The notes under the pieces: generated by a model
The model's input: only the letters and a program-made list of their open reading frames with translations
Databases searched by the model: none
Told to the model about the DNA's origin: nothing
Origin: Chitinophaga pinensis
GTDB lineage: Bacteria > Bacteroidota > Bacteroidia > Chitinophagales > Chitinophagaceae
NCBI GenBank assembly: GCA_943333125.1
Contig: CALQSB010000008.1
Location: 20,676-84,675, forward strand
Length of the DNA: 64,000 nt
Reading direction: 5' to 3'
Translations under genes and position numbers: made by a program
Shown here: positions 53,740 through 63,318 of the stretch, one piece after another
Layout of the letters: each line of letters starts with the position of its first letter
How positions within the stretch are numbered: the stretch's first letter is position 1

Positions 53740-54348
53740 TTACCGCAATATCTTTTTCAATTCGGCGTTTCTAATGTCTTTTAGTCTAAAATTTACTTCT
53801 TCTTCTCTGTTTCTGGGGGTCATGAAAAAAATGCCCGAAAAAAGATTTATTTCTTTACTGGTAACCACACATTGGCATTGCTTCAGCGTTAACATAACTT
53901 CATTAATCAAACTATAGTCGAATTGTATGTAATACTCTGCCATTATTGGCTTTTGAACAACAGGGACGGTTTGAATAACCAGGCCTGCACTCATTTTATA
54001 CGCATTAATTAACCCGGGCACACCCAATAAAGTACCTCCGAAATATCTTACGACAATTATGCCTACGTTGGTTAGATTTTTACTGTCTATCTGCCCTAAA
54101 ATAGGCTTCCCCGCCGAGCCGGAAGGTTCACCGTCGTCGTTCGCCCTGAATTCATTACCCGTAAATCCAATTCTGTAAGCATAGCAATGATGTACAGCTT
54201 TGGCGTGTTCTTTTTTCAAATGCTGTAACTCTTTTTTAAAGTCATCCTTATTTTCTGTCGGAAAAATAAAGGCCAGAAATTTACTGCCCCGGTCTTTAAA
54301 CTCAGCAATGGCCGTTTTCTCTACTGTAAAATAATAGTCCATTGCCAT
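53740..54348 (-). CDS. YigZ/IMPACT family protein
   Basis: FKDRGSKFLAFIFP, HHCYAYRIG, RANDDGEPSGSAGKPILGQI, VVRYFGGTLLGVPGLINAY. Confidence 0.94.
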   Translation of the reverse strand: MAMDYYFTVEKTAIAEFKDRGSKFLAFIFPTENKDDFKKELQHLKKEHAKAVHHCYAYRIGFTGNEFRANDDGEPSGSAGKPILGQIDSKNLTNVGIIVVRYFGGTLLGVPGLINAYKMSAGLVIQTVPVVQKPIMAEYYIQFDYSLINEVMLTLKQCQCVVTSKEINLFSGIFFMTPRNREEEVNFRLKDIRNAELKKILR

Positions 54349-54354
54349 TTATGT

Positions 54355-55428
54355 TTACCTGGTGTAATAATTAATTTCATCATTTCTGATCGCCTCTTTT
54401 CTGGTGAAGTTAAGTCTTCCAATTTCGGGAGCCTTTATTCCCTGATTAAGTTTCAATTTTGTATTGGTGATTACCCTCAATTCATCCCATAAATTCGCAC
54501 TAAGGAAAGATTCTAAAAGCACCGTCCCTCCTTCTACGATTAACGATTGCAGCCCTTTCTGACAGAGCACTTTAAATAATTGGTGGTGAAATGGAGTTTC
54601 ATTTTCCAGCATAATGTATTCATTCCTTCCTTCCTGAACATTTTTAATCTCATTAAAAATAATAGTCGGTGTACTGTTGTCTAAAATATGATACGAAGCA
54701 TCAATTTTAAGTTTCTTATCAATAATAATTCTTACCGGATTATTACCAGACCATAATCTGTTTGTCAGCGCAGGATTGTCATTTACAACAGTTCTTGTTC
54801 CTACAATAATTGCTGATTCTTCACTTCGCCAGCGGTGTACAAGTTTGTTAGTAAGATCATTACTTATTTTAAGAGGTTGCCCATCTGCCATCGCAATAAA
54901 ACCATCTGATGATTGTGCCCATTTCAAAATAATATAGGGTCTTTTCTGCTGATGAAAAATGAAAAATCTTTTATTCAATTCAACTGCTTGATTTTGCAAA
55001 ATACCAGTGATGATTTTTATTCCGTTTTCTGATAATTTTTTTATTCCGGCGCCATTAACTTTTTCAAAAGAATCTTTGCAGGCAATAACAACTTCCGGAA
55101 TTTTATTTGTACTGATTAAATCCGTACAGGGAGGTGTTTTTCCGAAATGATTACAAGGTTCCAGTGAAACATACAATGTGCTTTTATTAATCAAATGTCT
55201 GTTTTCGGGAGTTACGCTATTAATACAATTGACTTCTGCATGAGGCATTCCATACTGCTCATGAAATCCTTCTCCTATAATTTCACCCTGATATACTAGG
55301 ACGGATCCAACCATAGGGTTGGGTGCCACATTGCCAAAGCCTTTTTTTGCAAGGTCCAGACACCTTTGCATGTATGTTTCGTGCGTATTCAATGCTGTAA
55401 AAATAAGCATTGGGTTATCCATTATCAA
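54355..55428 (-). CDS. ribD: Bifunctional diaminohydroxyphosphoribosylaminopyrimidine deaminase/5-amino-6-ribosylaminouracil reductase
   Basis: MQRCLDLAKKGFGNVAPNPMVGSVLV, PHAEVNCI, YVSLEPCNHFGKTPPCTDLI, LIVEGGTVLLESFL. Confidence 0.95.
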   Translation of the reverse strand: MIMDNPMLIFTALNTHETYMQRCLDLAKKGFGNVAPNPMVGSVLVYQGEIIGEGFHEQYGMPHAEVNCINSVTPENRHLINKSTLYVSLEPCNHFGKTPPCTDLISTNKIPEVVIACKDSFEKVNGAGIKKLSENGIKIITGILQNQAVELNKRFFIFHQQKRPYIILKWAQSSDGFIAMADGQPLKISNDLTNKLVHRWRSEESAIIVGTRTVVNDNPALTNRLWSGNNPVRIIIDKKLKIDASYHILDNSTPTIIFNEIKNVQEGRNEYIMLENETPFHHQLFKVLCQKGLQSLIVEGGTVLLESFLSANLWDELRVITNTKLKLNQGIKAPEIGRLNFTRKEAIRNDEINYYTR

Positions 55429-55538
55429 ATTTTCAATAATCCAGTAACATTACTTTGAAATCCTGGGTTTAAATCTTAATTCAATTTTCCATGAGATAAT
55501 AAAAGAAATCACCTAAAAAATAAACTAAGTTTGCGACA

Positions 55539-56393
55539 ATGACGTCAGGCGAATTTTACAGATTTTTTATTCAGCAACTGAAAGGTATTTATGATGCCCA
55601 TGAAGCTTCAAATATTACCAGTATGATTTTTGAATCATTTGCAGAAATCAGCAGAAGCGATATTATAAAAGATCCGGAGATTTTTATTTCTGAAGATAAA
55701 ATTGAAAAAATAAAGAATAGTCTTACTGATTTAATTCAACACAAACCAGTTCAGTATATTTTAGGAGAAGCCTGGTTTTTTAATTTGAAATTCATTGTAA
55801 ATGAAAACGTACTCATTCCAAGGCCCGAAACAGAAGAGTTGGTGCAGGAAGTTATTCATTTTTGCAAATCAACAAATCAAAAGAAAATTATCGACATCGG
55901 TACAGGCAGTGGCTGTATTCCTGTTTCTATCAAAGTGAATATTCCTGAGGCTGATATTACAGCAATTGACATAGATTCAAAAGCATTGGCTGTTGCCATA
56001 GAAAATGCAAAAATAAATCAGGCTGATATCGTTTTTTTACAAACTGATTTTTTAAATATTGAAGAAAGAAACAGGCTTGGTAAATACGATATCATTATCA
56101 GCAATCCTCCCTATATTCCAGAATCAGAAATAATTAAGCTCGACAAAAATGTTACTGCATTCGAACCGCATCTGGCTTTGTTTGTTCCTGACTCAAACCC
56201 TTTGTTGTTTTACGAATCCATAGCAGATTTTTGTAAACATCGTCTTGATAAAAATGGAAAATTATTTCTGGAAGTGCATGAGAATTTGGCTAAAGAAGTA
56301 TGTGCTTTGTTAGAAGCTCATCAATTAAAAGCAGAAATAAAAAAAGATATTTTTGAAAAAGAAAGAATGGTAATGGCTACTCACTACCGGTGA
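55539..56393 (+). CDS. prmC: Peptide chain release factor N5-glutamine methyltransferase
   Basis: VLIPRPETEELVQEV, IDIGTGSGCIPVSI, IISNPPYIPESE. Confidence 0.95.
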   Translation: MTSGEFYRFFIQQLKGIYDAHEASNITSMIFESFAEISRSDIIKDPEIFISEDKIEKIKNSLTDLIQHKPVQYILGEAWFFNLKFIVNENVLIPRPETEELVQEVIHFCKSTNQKKIIDIGTGSGCIPVSIKVNIPEADITAIDIDSKALAVAIENAKINQADIVFLQTDFLNIEERNRLGKYDIIISNPPYIPESEIIKLDKNVTAFEPHLALFVPDSNPLLFYESIADFCKHRLDKNGKLFLEVHENLAKEVCALLEAHQLKAEIKKDIFEKERMVMATHYR

Positions 56394-56784
56394 CTGTAGC
56401 CGAAGTGGTGGCGCCAAGTTTCCTGGCTACTTTCATTACTTTAACAATCTCTCCCCAGTGCGCAACAGAATCCGCATTTATTACCACGGCAGGCTTAATG
56501 CTGTCTCCTTCTATAATGTAATTTCTTAATGCAGACTCTAATGAATCCGGATTTATTTTTTTGGCGCCGATATAAAGATTTTTGTCTTTATCAACACTTA
56601 CCACAACACTCTGTTTTTGTTTGGTATCGCTTTTGGATTTCGGAACGCTCAATTTAATAACATTCGGATTGGCCAAAGTGGAAATCATAAGAAAAAACAT
56701 CAGCAATATAAAAAGAATGTCGTTCAGCGGACCAGTATCAACCTCCGAGTGTACATCTCTTAATTTTGTTTTTCTTAATCCCAT
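56377..56784 (-). CDS. Biopolymer transporter ExbD/TolR
   Basis: DVHSEVDTGPLNDILFILLMFFLMISTLANPNVIKLSVPKS. Confidence 0.92.
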   Translation of the reverse strand: MGLRKTKLRDVHSEVDTGPLNDILFILLMFFLMISTLANPNVIKLSVPKSKSDTKQKQSVVVSVDKDKNLYIGAKKINPDSLESALRNYIIEGDSIKPAVVINADSVAHWGEIVKVMKVARKLGATTSATVTGSE

Positions 56785-56806
56785 AATATTTTAATCGTTG
56801 AAATTA

Positions 56807-57487
56807 TTAGCTTTTTGTAGGCTCCTGAAGTATATCAATGAATTCACTGCTGGCTGATTCCATTCTGTTTGCAAGTCTGTTGATTTGAGTATCAAGATAA
56901 CTGTATCCCAAAAAGGCCAGCATACCGATAATCAATCCCGTTGCGGAAGTAATCAGTTTAATATACATCGCATCAGCAATCTGGCTTATAGATGGATTAC
57001 TAATCGTAGCAAATTCTTTTAATAAAATAACCAGCCCAATGATGGTTCCTACAAAACCAAAAAGTGGGGCTATTCGGGCAATAACGGAAATGGTAGTCAG
57101 ATTTTTTTCCATCTTATACATTTCAAGCTTGCCTACATTATCCATACTTTTTTCGATAGCATCGATTGGCTTGCCGATTCTTTGAAGCCCTTTATCAATC
57201 ATTCTTGCTATAGGATTATTGGTATTTTTTGCCAGACTTCTTGCAGCGGTTACATTACCGTTAGTAATGTGATCTCTGATAATATTCATGAAATTATCAT
57301 CAGCAACACTTGCTTTGCGGATAACCAGCCATCTTTCAATGAAAAAATAAACAACCAAAGCAAAAAGAATACCCAGTGGGATCATAATAGGGCCTCCCTT
57401 ACTCAACAATGTCCATACACTTTCTACTTTAGCTCCACTTACACCAGCAACTGCTGTTGAATCCACTTGCAAAAAAATATCAAACAT
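56807..57487 (-). CDS. MotA/TolQ/ExbB proton channel family protein
   Basis: IMIPLGILFALVVYFFIERWLVIRKA..., ISVIARIAPLFGFVGTIIGLVILLKEF, TSATGLIIGMLAFLGYSYL. Confidence 0.94.
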   Translation of the reverse strand: MFDIFLQVDSTAVAGVSGAKVESVWTLLSKGGPIMIPLGILFALVVYFFIERWLVIRKASVADDNFMNIIRDHITNGNVTAARSLAKNTNNPIARMIDKGLQRIGKPIDAIEKSMDNVGKLEMYKMEKNLTTISVIARIAPLFGFVGTIIGLVILLKEFATISNPSISQIADAMYIKLITSATGLIIGMLAFLGYSYLDTQINRLANRMESASSEFIDILQEPTKS

Positions 57488-57587
57488 AGTTTCTGAAATT
57501 TTAGATATAGAATAACAAGATGCAATAAAATAAAACTAATTGAAGTTAACAGCAAATAGTTTGTTAATTGTAATAAAATACCCTCGA

Positions 57588-58511
57588 TTATTTTCCACCC
57601 ATTTGTTGCATAGCCATAATCTGACGCATCGTTTTTTCCATGCCTTCACTGCTGCCATCCAGAAATATCACATTTCCTTTGCCATACTCTGCAAAATTCT
57701 TAATGGCTTCAGTCCACATACTGAATAAAATTACATTGGTATCCAGATTGGCTTGTTTCATTTGCTCTGCGGCCTGCCCCATACCTTTGGCCACTTCTTC
57801 TCTGAATAGCGCCACACCTTGTCCACGCAATTGCGCGGCTTGTCTTTCAGCTTCTGCAGCGATTTTAATTGCATTTCCTTCTGCTTCGGCAGCTTTTGTT
57901 TTAGTGATTAATAAGGCCTGCCCTTCATTTTCAGCCGCTGCTTTTAAATTATTACTCGCTACCACTTTACTCATGCTTTCAATAATGGCCTGATCAAAAG
58001 TGATATCATTGATTTGCAAATCTTTTAAATGATACCCCCATTCTTCTAATGACGCATCCACATGTTCTTTCACAAACTCCACAATATCTCTGCGTAATAA
58101 TAAAATTTCAGATTGTTTTCTTGTAGCTACAAAAGCCCTGATATTTCCTTCAATAGTTCTTACCAACGCCTGCATGAGGTCTTTATCACTGATAAATTTA
58201 AAAGCAACATTTTGGATAGTATCCGCATTTTCATTTTGCACAGAATACAACAACATTGATTTAAAATAAACATTGGCCTGGTCTACAGTAACGGCCTGAA
58301 ATTCAAGTTCAACAGATCTGTTCTGAATACTCACCCGCTTATATATTTGATCAATTACAGGAATTTTAAATCTTAAACCTGGCCTTTGTATTCCAACATA
58401 CTTACCAAATCTGGTAATCACCGCTATGGTTCCCTGATTTACAGTAAACAAACCTCCAAAGAAAATAATTGCAATTGGAATCAACCACCAAAATTGTATT
58501 AAATTATTCAT
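57588..58511 (-). CDS. SPFH/Band 7 (prohibitin/stomatin-like) protein
   Basis: GTIAVITRFGKYVGIQRPGLRFKIPVIDQIYKRVSIQNRSVELEFQAVTVDQANVY.., AEAEGNAIKIAAEAERQAAQLRGQGVALFRE. Confidence 0.93.
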   Translation of the reverse strand: MNNLIQFWWLIPIAIIFFGGLFTVNQGTIAVITRFGKYVGIQRPGLRFKIPVIDQIYKRVSIQNRSVELEFQAVTVDQANVYFKSMLLYSVQNENADTIQNVAFKFISDKDLMQALVRTIEGNIRAFVATRKQSEILLLRRDIVEFVKEHVDASLEEWGYHLKDLQINDITFDQAIIESMSKVVASNNLKAAAENEGQALLITKTKAAEAEGNAIKIAAEAERQAAQLRGQGVALFREEVAKGMGQAAEQMKQANLDTNVILFSMWTEAIKNFAEYGKGNVIFLDGSSEGMEKTMRQIMAMQQMGGK

Positions 58512-58552
58512 TATTTTTTTTATTTAGAGTTTAAAGATAGTACAGTTTTAGG

Positions 58553-58669
58553 GTTTGGCAGCCGCCTAATTCACACAATGAGAGATTTGTTTGATGTTTG
58601 GGGTTTGGCGTTTTTTCTTCGTTTAATTCGCTGCGCCGGTTTGTGACGTATCCAGCATCAAGTATCCAG
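58553..58669. repeat. Mosaic intergenic repeat cluster R3 (GTTTGGC words, GTTTAATTCGCTGCGC, GTATCCAGCATCAAGTATCCAG)
   Basis: Words shared with R1, R4 and with 49738-49766 and 63274-63312. Confidence 0.6.
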
Positions 58670-58735
58670 ATTATCCTGCCTATCCTAATTACCACGAGGT
58701 GTCGGGACTAGCTATTTTACATTCAATATTTTACA

Positions 58736-59989
58736 TTATTGGCTTCTTTCTTCCCAAACCTGACACAAATGCACAATCGTCTCTGATGCTTTTACCATAT
58801 CATTCACCCCAATCCATTCGAGTTTGCTGTGTATCCCCTGCATTCCTGTAAAAATATTTGGAGAAGGCAATCCCATATAACTCAAGCGGCTTCCATCTGT
58901 ACCGCCACGAATACTTTCGATTTTTAAAGTTAATCCTGCACGGCTAATGGCTTCTTTAGCGTATTCGGCCACATGAGGAACCTGATCCAAAACTTCCTTC
59001 ATGTTGCGATATTGCTCCTGGATTTTGTATTCCAGTGTAGCACCGGGGAAATTGGCAACTACTTCTTTTGCTAATTTTTGCAATCTTTCATGATGTGCCT
59101 TCAATCCTTCAACAGTAAAATCTCTTACAATAAAATTGATGTGTGATTTTTCTGCGATACCGCCCATAGAAACAGGATGCACAAAGCCTTCACGTTTCTC
59201 GGTGGTTTCAGGGCTCCATTCATTTTTAGGCAAAGTGTCTAATATGGCACCAACAACCTTCGTCGCATTCACCAAACTTCCTTTAGCATAACCCGGATGT
59301 GCCGAAATTCCAAATACTGTAATAACTGCTGCATCAGCACTGAATGTTTCATCTTCCAGAGAACCTGCTTCACCACCATCTAATGTATAACCGAATTTTG
59401 CGCCAACTTTTTCCATGTCAATCTTTGCCGTTCCTTTTCCCACTTCTTCATCAGGTGTGAATACAATTTTTACATCGCCATGTTTAATTGAAGGATTTTC
59501 AATTAAAGTTTTTGCAGCCTGCATAATAACGGCAACGCCACTTTTGTCATCAGCTCCTAATAAGGTTAATCCACTTGCTGTAATAATTTCACTGCCGATA
59601 TGCTTTTTCAGATAATGAGCGTCTGACATTTTTAAAACTTGTGTATTATCATCTGGAAGCACAATATCATTGCCATCATAATTGCTGTGAAGTATGGGCT
59701 TTACATTTGTGCCACTGCAATCCGGTGCTGTATCTACATGAGAACAAAAGCAAACTGCAGGAACATTTTGCTTATCTGTATTGGAAGGCACTGTCGCATA
59801 AACATAGCCATATTCATCCAAGACCGCATCTTGTAAACCCATCTGTAATAATTCCTGTTGCAAGATTATGCTTAAATCTTTCTGCTTTTCAGTTGTAGGC
59901 TGCGCTTCACTGTTAGGATCACTCTGAGTGTCGATTTGCACGTAACGCATGAACCTTTCTGTAAGTTCGGATTTATTGATTAGTACCAT
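58736..59989 (-). CDS. pepT: Peptidase T (tripeptide aminopeptidase)
   Basis: RYVQIDTQSDPNSEAQPTTEKQKDLS, CFCSHVDTAPDCSGTNVKP, GADDKSGVAVIM, RGGTDGSRLSYMGLPSPNIFTG. Confidence 0.96.
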   Translation of the reverse strand: MVLINKSELTERFMRYVQIDTQSDPNSEAQPTTEKQKDLSIILQQELLQMGLQDAVLDEYGYVYATVPSNTDKQNVPAVCFCSHVDTAPDCSGTNVKPILHSNYDGNDIVLPDDNTQVLKMSDAHYLKKHIGSEIITASGLTLLGADDKSGVAVIMQAAKTLIENPSIKHGDVKIVFTPDEEVGKGTAKIDMEKVGAKFGYTLDGGEAGSLEDETFSADAAVITVFGISAHPGYAKGSLVNATKVVGAILDTLPKNEWSPETTEKREGFVHPVSMGGIAEKSHINFIVRDFTVEGLKAHHERLQKLAKEVVANFPGATLEYKIQEQYRNMKEVLDQVPHVAEYAKEAISRAGLTLKIESIRGGTDGSRLSYMGLPSPNIFTGMQGIHSKLEWIGVNDMVKASETIVHLCQVWEERSQ

Positions 59990-59996
59990 AATACTG

Positions 59997-60139
59997 GTTT
60001 ATAGGTTTAAATCACTTCTTTGGTTTAATGGTTTAAATCGCTGCGCTGCCTGCCTGCCGGTAGGCAGGGTTTAATTGTTGTTTCTATATGAATGAACCTT
60101 TTGAACAAATTGAACATTTTGAACCGCTGAAACATTTTA
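59997..60139. repeat. Mosaic intergenic repeat cluster R4 (GTTTAAATC words, 20-nt near-palindrome cctgcctgccggtaggcagg, five 9-nt AAC units overlapping the next gene's stop)
   Basis: Right arm 60095-60139: aaccttttg aacaaattg aacattttg aaccgctga aacatttta. Confidence 0.75.
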
Positions 60140-60565
60140 CGCAATTTCCACCAATTCAATATCAAATACCAGTTCTTGTCCGGCGAGGAAATGATTGGCA
60201 TCAAGAATTATTATATCTTCTTTTACATCAACAACCACTACCGGTATAGGTTGACCCATCTGATCGGTAAGCGTCAACGTCATTCCTGGTTCTAGTTTCA
60301 TATCTGCAGGAACATTTTCTTTTGGAAAAGGAATAATCGCTTCTTCGCTTCTTGGACCATAAGCATCTTCGGGAGCGATGTTGATTGTTTTCTTTTCTCC
60401 TATTGACATACCGGGCATGGCGGCATCAAAACCTTTAATCATTTGTCCGGCACCAACTGTAAATTCGAGTGGCTCTCTTCCTGCTGAAGAATCAAATTGT
60501 TCGCCTGATGTTAATTTACCTGTGTAATGAACTTTCACTACATCGCCTGCTTTAACTTGTTGCAT
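60137..60565 (-). CDS. FKBP-type peptidyl-prolyl cis-trans isomerase (SlyD-like)
   Basis: VKVHYTGKLTSGEQFDSSAGREPLEFTVGAGQMIKGFDAAMPGMSIGEKKTINIAPEDAYG; DANHFLAGQELVFDIELVEI. Confidence 0.95.
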   Translation of the reverse strand: MQQVKAGDVVKVHYTGKLTSGEQFDSSAGREPLEFTVGAGQMIKGFDAAMPGMSIGEKKTINIAPEDAYGPRSEEAIIPFPKENVPADMKLEPGMTLTLTDQMGQPIPVVVVDVKEDIIILDANHFLAGQELVFDIELVEIA

Positions 60566-60741
60566 TGTGTTTTTTTTATTGTTTTAAAAAATTCCGAAAA
60601 AACCATTTTCAGATTTTGTTGCACAATCCTACTTTAACAAAAGTTGAAGCGAATGCAAAGCGAAATGTACTGATTCGGAGGGCAATATTAAAAATAAAAA
60701 TCTATTCTGCCGAATTAAAAAACTTTACTCAACTTTGACTG

Positions 60742-62064
60742 ATGAAGAAATTAACCTATATGCTGTTTTTGCTTATATGTTGGGGAATTCAGAGTTCCTG
60801 TGCCCAGACAAAAAACACTACAGACAATAATCAGCAAATTATAACCGGAGCTGAAAGAACCAGCGAATATTTGCCTTTTTTAAAAGGGAAACGTGTGGCC
60901 ATATTCGCCAATCCCACTTCGGTAATAGGGAAAACCCATCTGCTTGACACATTACTGTCATCAAAAATTAATATTGTCACGATTTTCGGTCCAGAGCATG
61001 GTTTCAGAGGAAAAGCTGATGCCGGTGAACATGTAAATAATGATGTGGATGCCAAAACCGGAATCCCTGTCATCAGTTTGTATGGCGACCACAAAAAACC
61101 AACAGCAGAAGATTTGAAAAATGTGGATGTGATGTTGTTTGATATCCAGGATGTAGGTGTGAGGTATTACACTTTCATCTCCTCCCTGCAATATTATTTG
61201 GAAGCGGCGATTGAAAATGAAAAAGAATTGATTATCCTCGACCGCCCCAATCCAAATGGATTTTATGTGGATGGTCCGGTGCTAGATACTGCATTTAAAA
61301 GCTTTGTAGGTATGCAACCTGTTCCCATCGTGTATGGGTTAACAATAGCAGAATATGCATTAATGTTGATTGGAGAAAGATGGTTGAGCGACAATGCCAA
61401 CAAGAAACTGGATGAATTGTCCAAGGACTGGGATGAAGCCATTCCACCGGTAAAAAATGTTGACACTTATTTTAATGTACCAACTACAAAAACTAACAAT
61501 AAAAAACTTCGCTTCTGTGCCATCATCATCCCCTGCAAGAATTATACTCACGATTCGAAATATGTATTGCCAGTCAATCCTTCTCCTAATCTTAAAGAAA
61601 TACAATCGATTTATCTTTATCCATCCACATGTTTCTTTGAAGGAACGGTAATGAGCGAAGGAAGAGGCACAGACAAACCCTTTCAAATATTTGGTCATCC
61701 TACATTGCCATCCAATTTATTTTCATTTACTCCAAAACCCAATGATGGCGCCAAAAGCAGCAAATGTTTCAATCAGATTTGTTATGGATGGAATTTGTCG
61801 GGAAGCAAAGAAGATGTGTTGAAATCAATAGACAATAAAATTCAAATCAAATATCTACTGAAAGCTTATAAATTATTTCCGGGTAAAGACAGCTTCTTTT
61901 TAAAAAATAACTTCTTTAATAAATTGGCGGGGAATAATATTTTGATGCAACAAATTAAAGACGAAAAATCCGAAACTGAAATCCGAAAAAGCTGGGAACC
62001 CGCATTGGTGGAGTTCAAAATCATCAGAAAAAAATATTTATTGTACAAAGATTTCAAACAGTAA
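60742..62064 (+). CDS. DUF1343 domain-containing protein (NamZ-type exo-beta-N-acetylmuramidase family), lipoprotein
   Basis: GKRVAIFANPTSV, FGPEHGFRGKADAGEHV, FDIQDVGVRYYTFISSLQYYLEAA, LDRPNPNG, SEGRGTDKPFQIFGHP. Confidence 0.92.
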   Translation: MKKLTYMLFLLICWGIQSSCAQTKNTTDNNQQIITGAERTSEYLPFLKGKRVAIFANPTSVIGKTHLLDTLLSSKINIVTIFGPEHGFRGKADAGEHVNNDVDAKTGIPVISLYGDHKKPTAEDLKNVDVMLFDIQDVGVRYYTFISSLQYYLEAAIENEKELIILDRPNPNGFYVDGPVLDTAFKSFVGMQPVPIVYGLTIAEYALMLIGERWLSDNANKKLDELSKDWDEAIPPVKNVDTYFNVPTTKTNNKKLRFCAIIIPCKNYTHDSKYVLPVNPSPNLKEIQSIYLYPSTCFFEGTVMSEGRGTDKPFQIFGHPTLPSNLFSFTPKPNDGAKSSKCFNQICYGWNLSGSKEDVLKSIDNKIQIKYLLKAYKLFPGKDSFFLKNNFFNKLAGNNILMQQIKDEKSETEIRKSWEPALVEFKIIRKKYLLYKDFKQ

Positions 62065-62071
62065 AAATAAA

Positions 62072-62998
62072 ATGAACTATAAAGACATAAGAATTGTTTT
62101 CATGGGAACGCCTGAATTCGCAGTGGCATCCTTATCAAAACTAGTTGATGAAGGATGCCACATCGTTGGTGTGGTTACAGCACCTGATAAACCTGCAGGA
62201 CGTGGCATGGAATTGCAGCAAAGTGCGGTAAAGAAATATGCTGTTGAAAAAGGATTGTCCATATTGCAACCCGAGAAATTAAAAAATCCTGATTTTATTG
62301 AACAATTAAAATCATTGCAGGCTGATTTGCAAATAGTAGTTGCCTTCCGTATGCTTCCCGAAATTGTCTGGAACATGCCGCCCATGGGCACTTTGAATCT
62401 TCATGGCTCTTTACTGCCACAATACAGAGGTGCCGCTCCTATCAACTGGGCGATCATCAACGGTGAAGCCTACACGGGCGTTACTACTTTCAAACTCAAA
62501 CATGAAATTGATACCGGTGATATTTTATTGAATGAAAAAATAACTATCGAAACAAACGAAACAGCAGGTACGCTTCATGACAAGATGAAAGAAGTAGGCG
62601 CCAAAGTTTTATTAAAAACTGTAATCGGTCTGGCTGAAGGAACCATACAAGAAAAACCTCAGGACAATTTTAATATCAGGCACGCTCCAAAAATATTTAC
62701 AGAAACATGTTCTATCAACTGGAACAATAATGCTGCTGATATCAATAATCTAATCAGAGGCTTATCTCCTTACCCTGCTGCATTTACAAATTTGGATGGA
62801 AAAAAATTGAAAATATTTGCTGCTGAAATTGAGAACAAAACTCCAACTTCAGCAACAGGAGCTTATGAAACAGAAGGTAAACATTTTTTGAAATTCGCCT
62901 GCAACGATGGATACATCAGCATTACAGATCTTCAACTCGAAGGAAAGAAAAGAATGAAGGTGGAAGATTTTTTGAGGGGGTATAGGTTTGGGGATTAG
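62072..62998 (+). CDS. fmt: Methionyl-tRNA formyltransferase
   Basis: IRIVFMGTPEFAVASLSKL, VVTAPDKPAGRGMEL, NLHGSLLPQYRGAAPINWAIINGE. Confidence 0.97.
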   Translation: MNYKDIRIVFMGTPEFAVASLSKLVDEGCHIVGVVTAPDKPAGRGMELQQSAVKKYAVEKGLSILQPEKLKNPDFIEQLKSLQADLQIVVAFRMLPEIVWNMPPMGTLNLHGSLLPQYRGAAPINWAIINGEAYTGVTTFKLKHEIDTGDILLNEKITIETNETAGTLHDKMKEVGAKVLLKTVIGLAEGTIQEKPQDNFNIRHAPKIFTETCSINWNNNAADINNLIRGLSPYPAAFTNLDGKKLKIFAAEIENKTPTSATGAYETEGKHFLKFACNDGYISITDLQLEGKKRMKVEDFLRGYRFGD

Positions 62999-63202
62999 TA
63001 TTTATGATTTAAGTCATGTCGCAAGTTAAATGGTTTAAATTGCTTTGGAGGTATGTGGTGTATCTAGTACCCATTTTATCCAATCACTTACTTATTTTTC
63101 ATTGGCCACAAGTCACTAAATTTGAAGAAGGATTTTGCTTTTTTTATACGCTGCTGCGATGTTTTCCTTCATGAGAATATGAATGTTTCTTGAAAGGAAT
63201 TG

Positions 63203-63254
63203 TTGGTGTTTTCACCAATCAATATAGCCCACGGTTGAAACCTTGGGTTATATT
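63203..63254. repeat. Two adjacent stem-loops (ttggtg-tttt-caccaa; aatatagcccacggtt-gaaa-ccttgggttatatt), REP-like
   Basis: Inverted repeats read directly; second stem 16/14-nt arms with few mismatches. Confidence 0.65.
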
Positions 63255-63318
63255 TTAAAAGAGTGACTTCTTTGATACTGGATACTGGATGCTGGTTACT
63301 TCATACTGGATAAAACGA

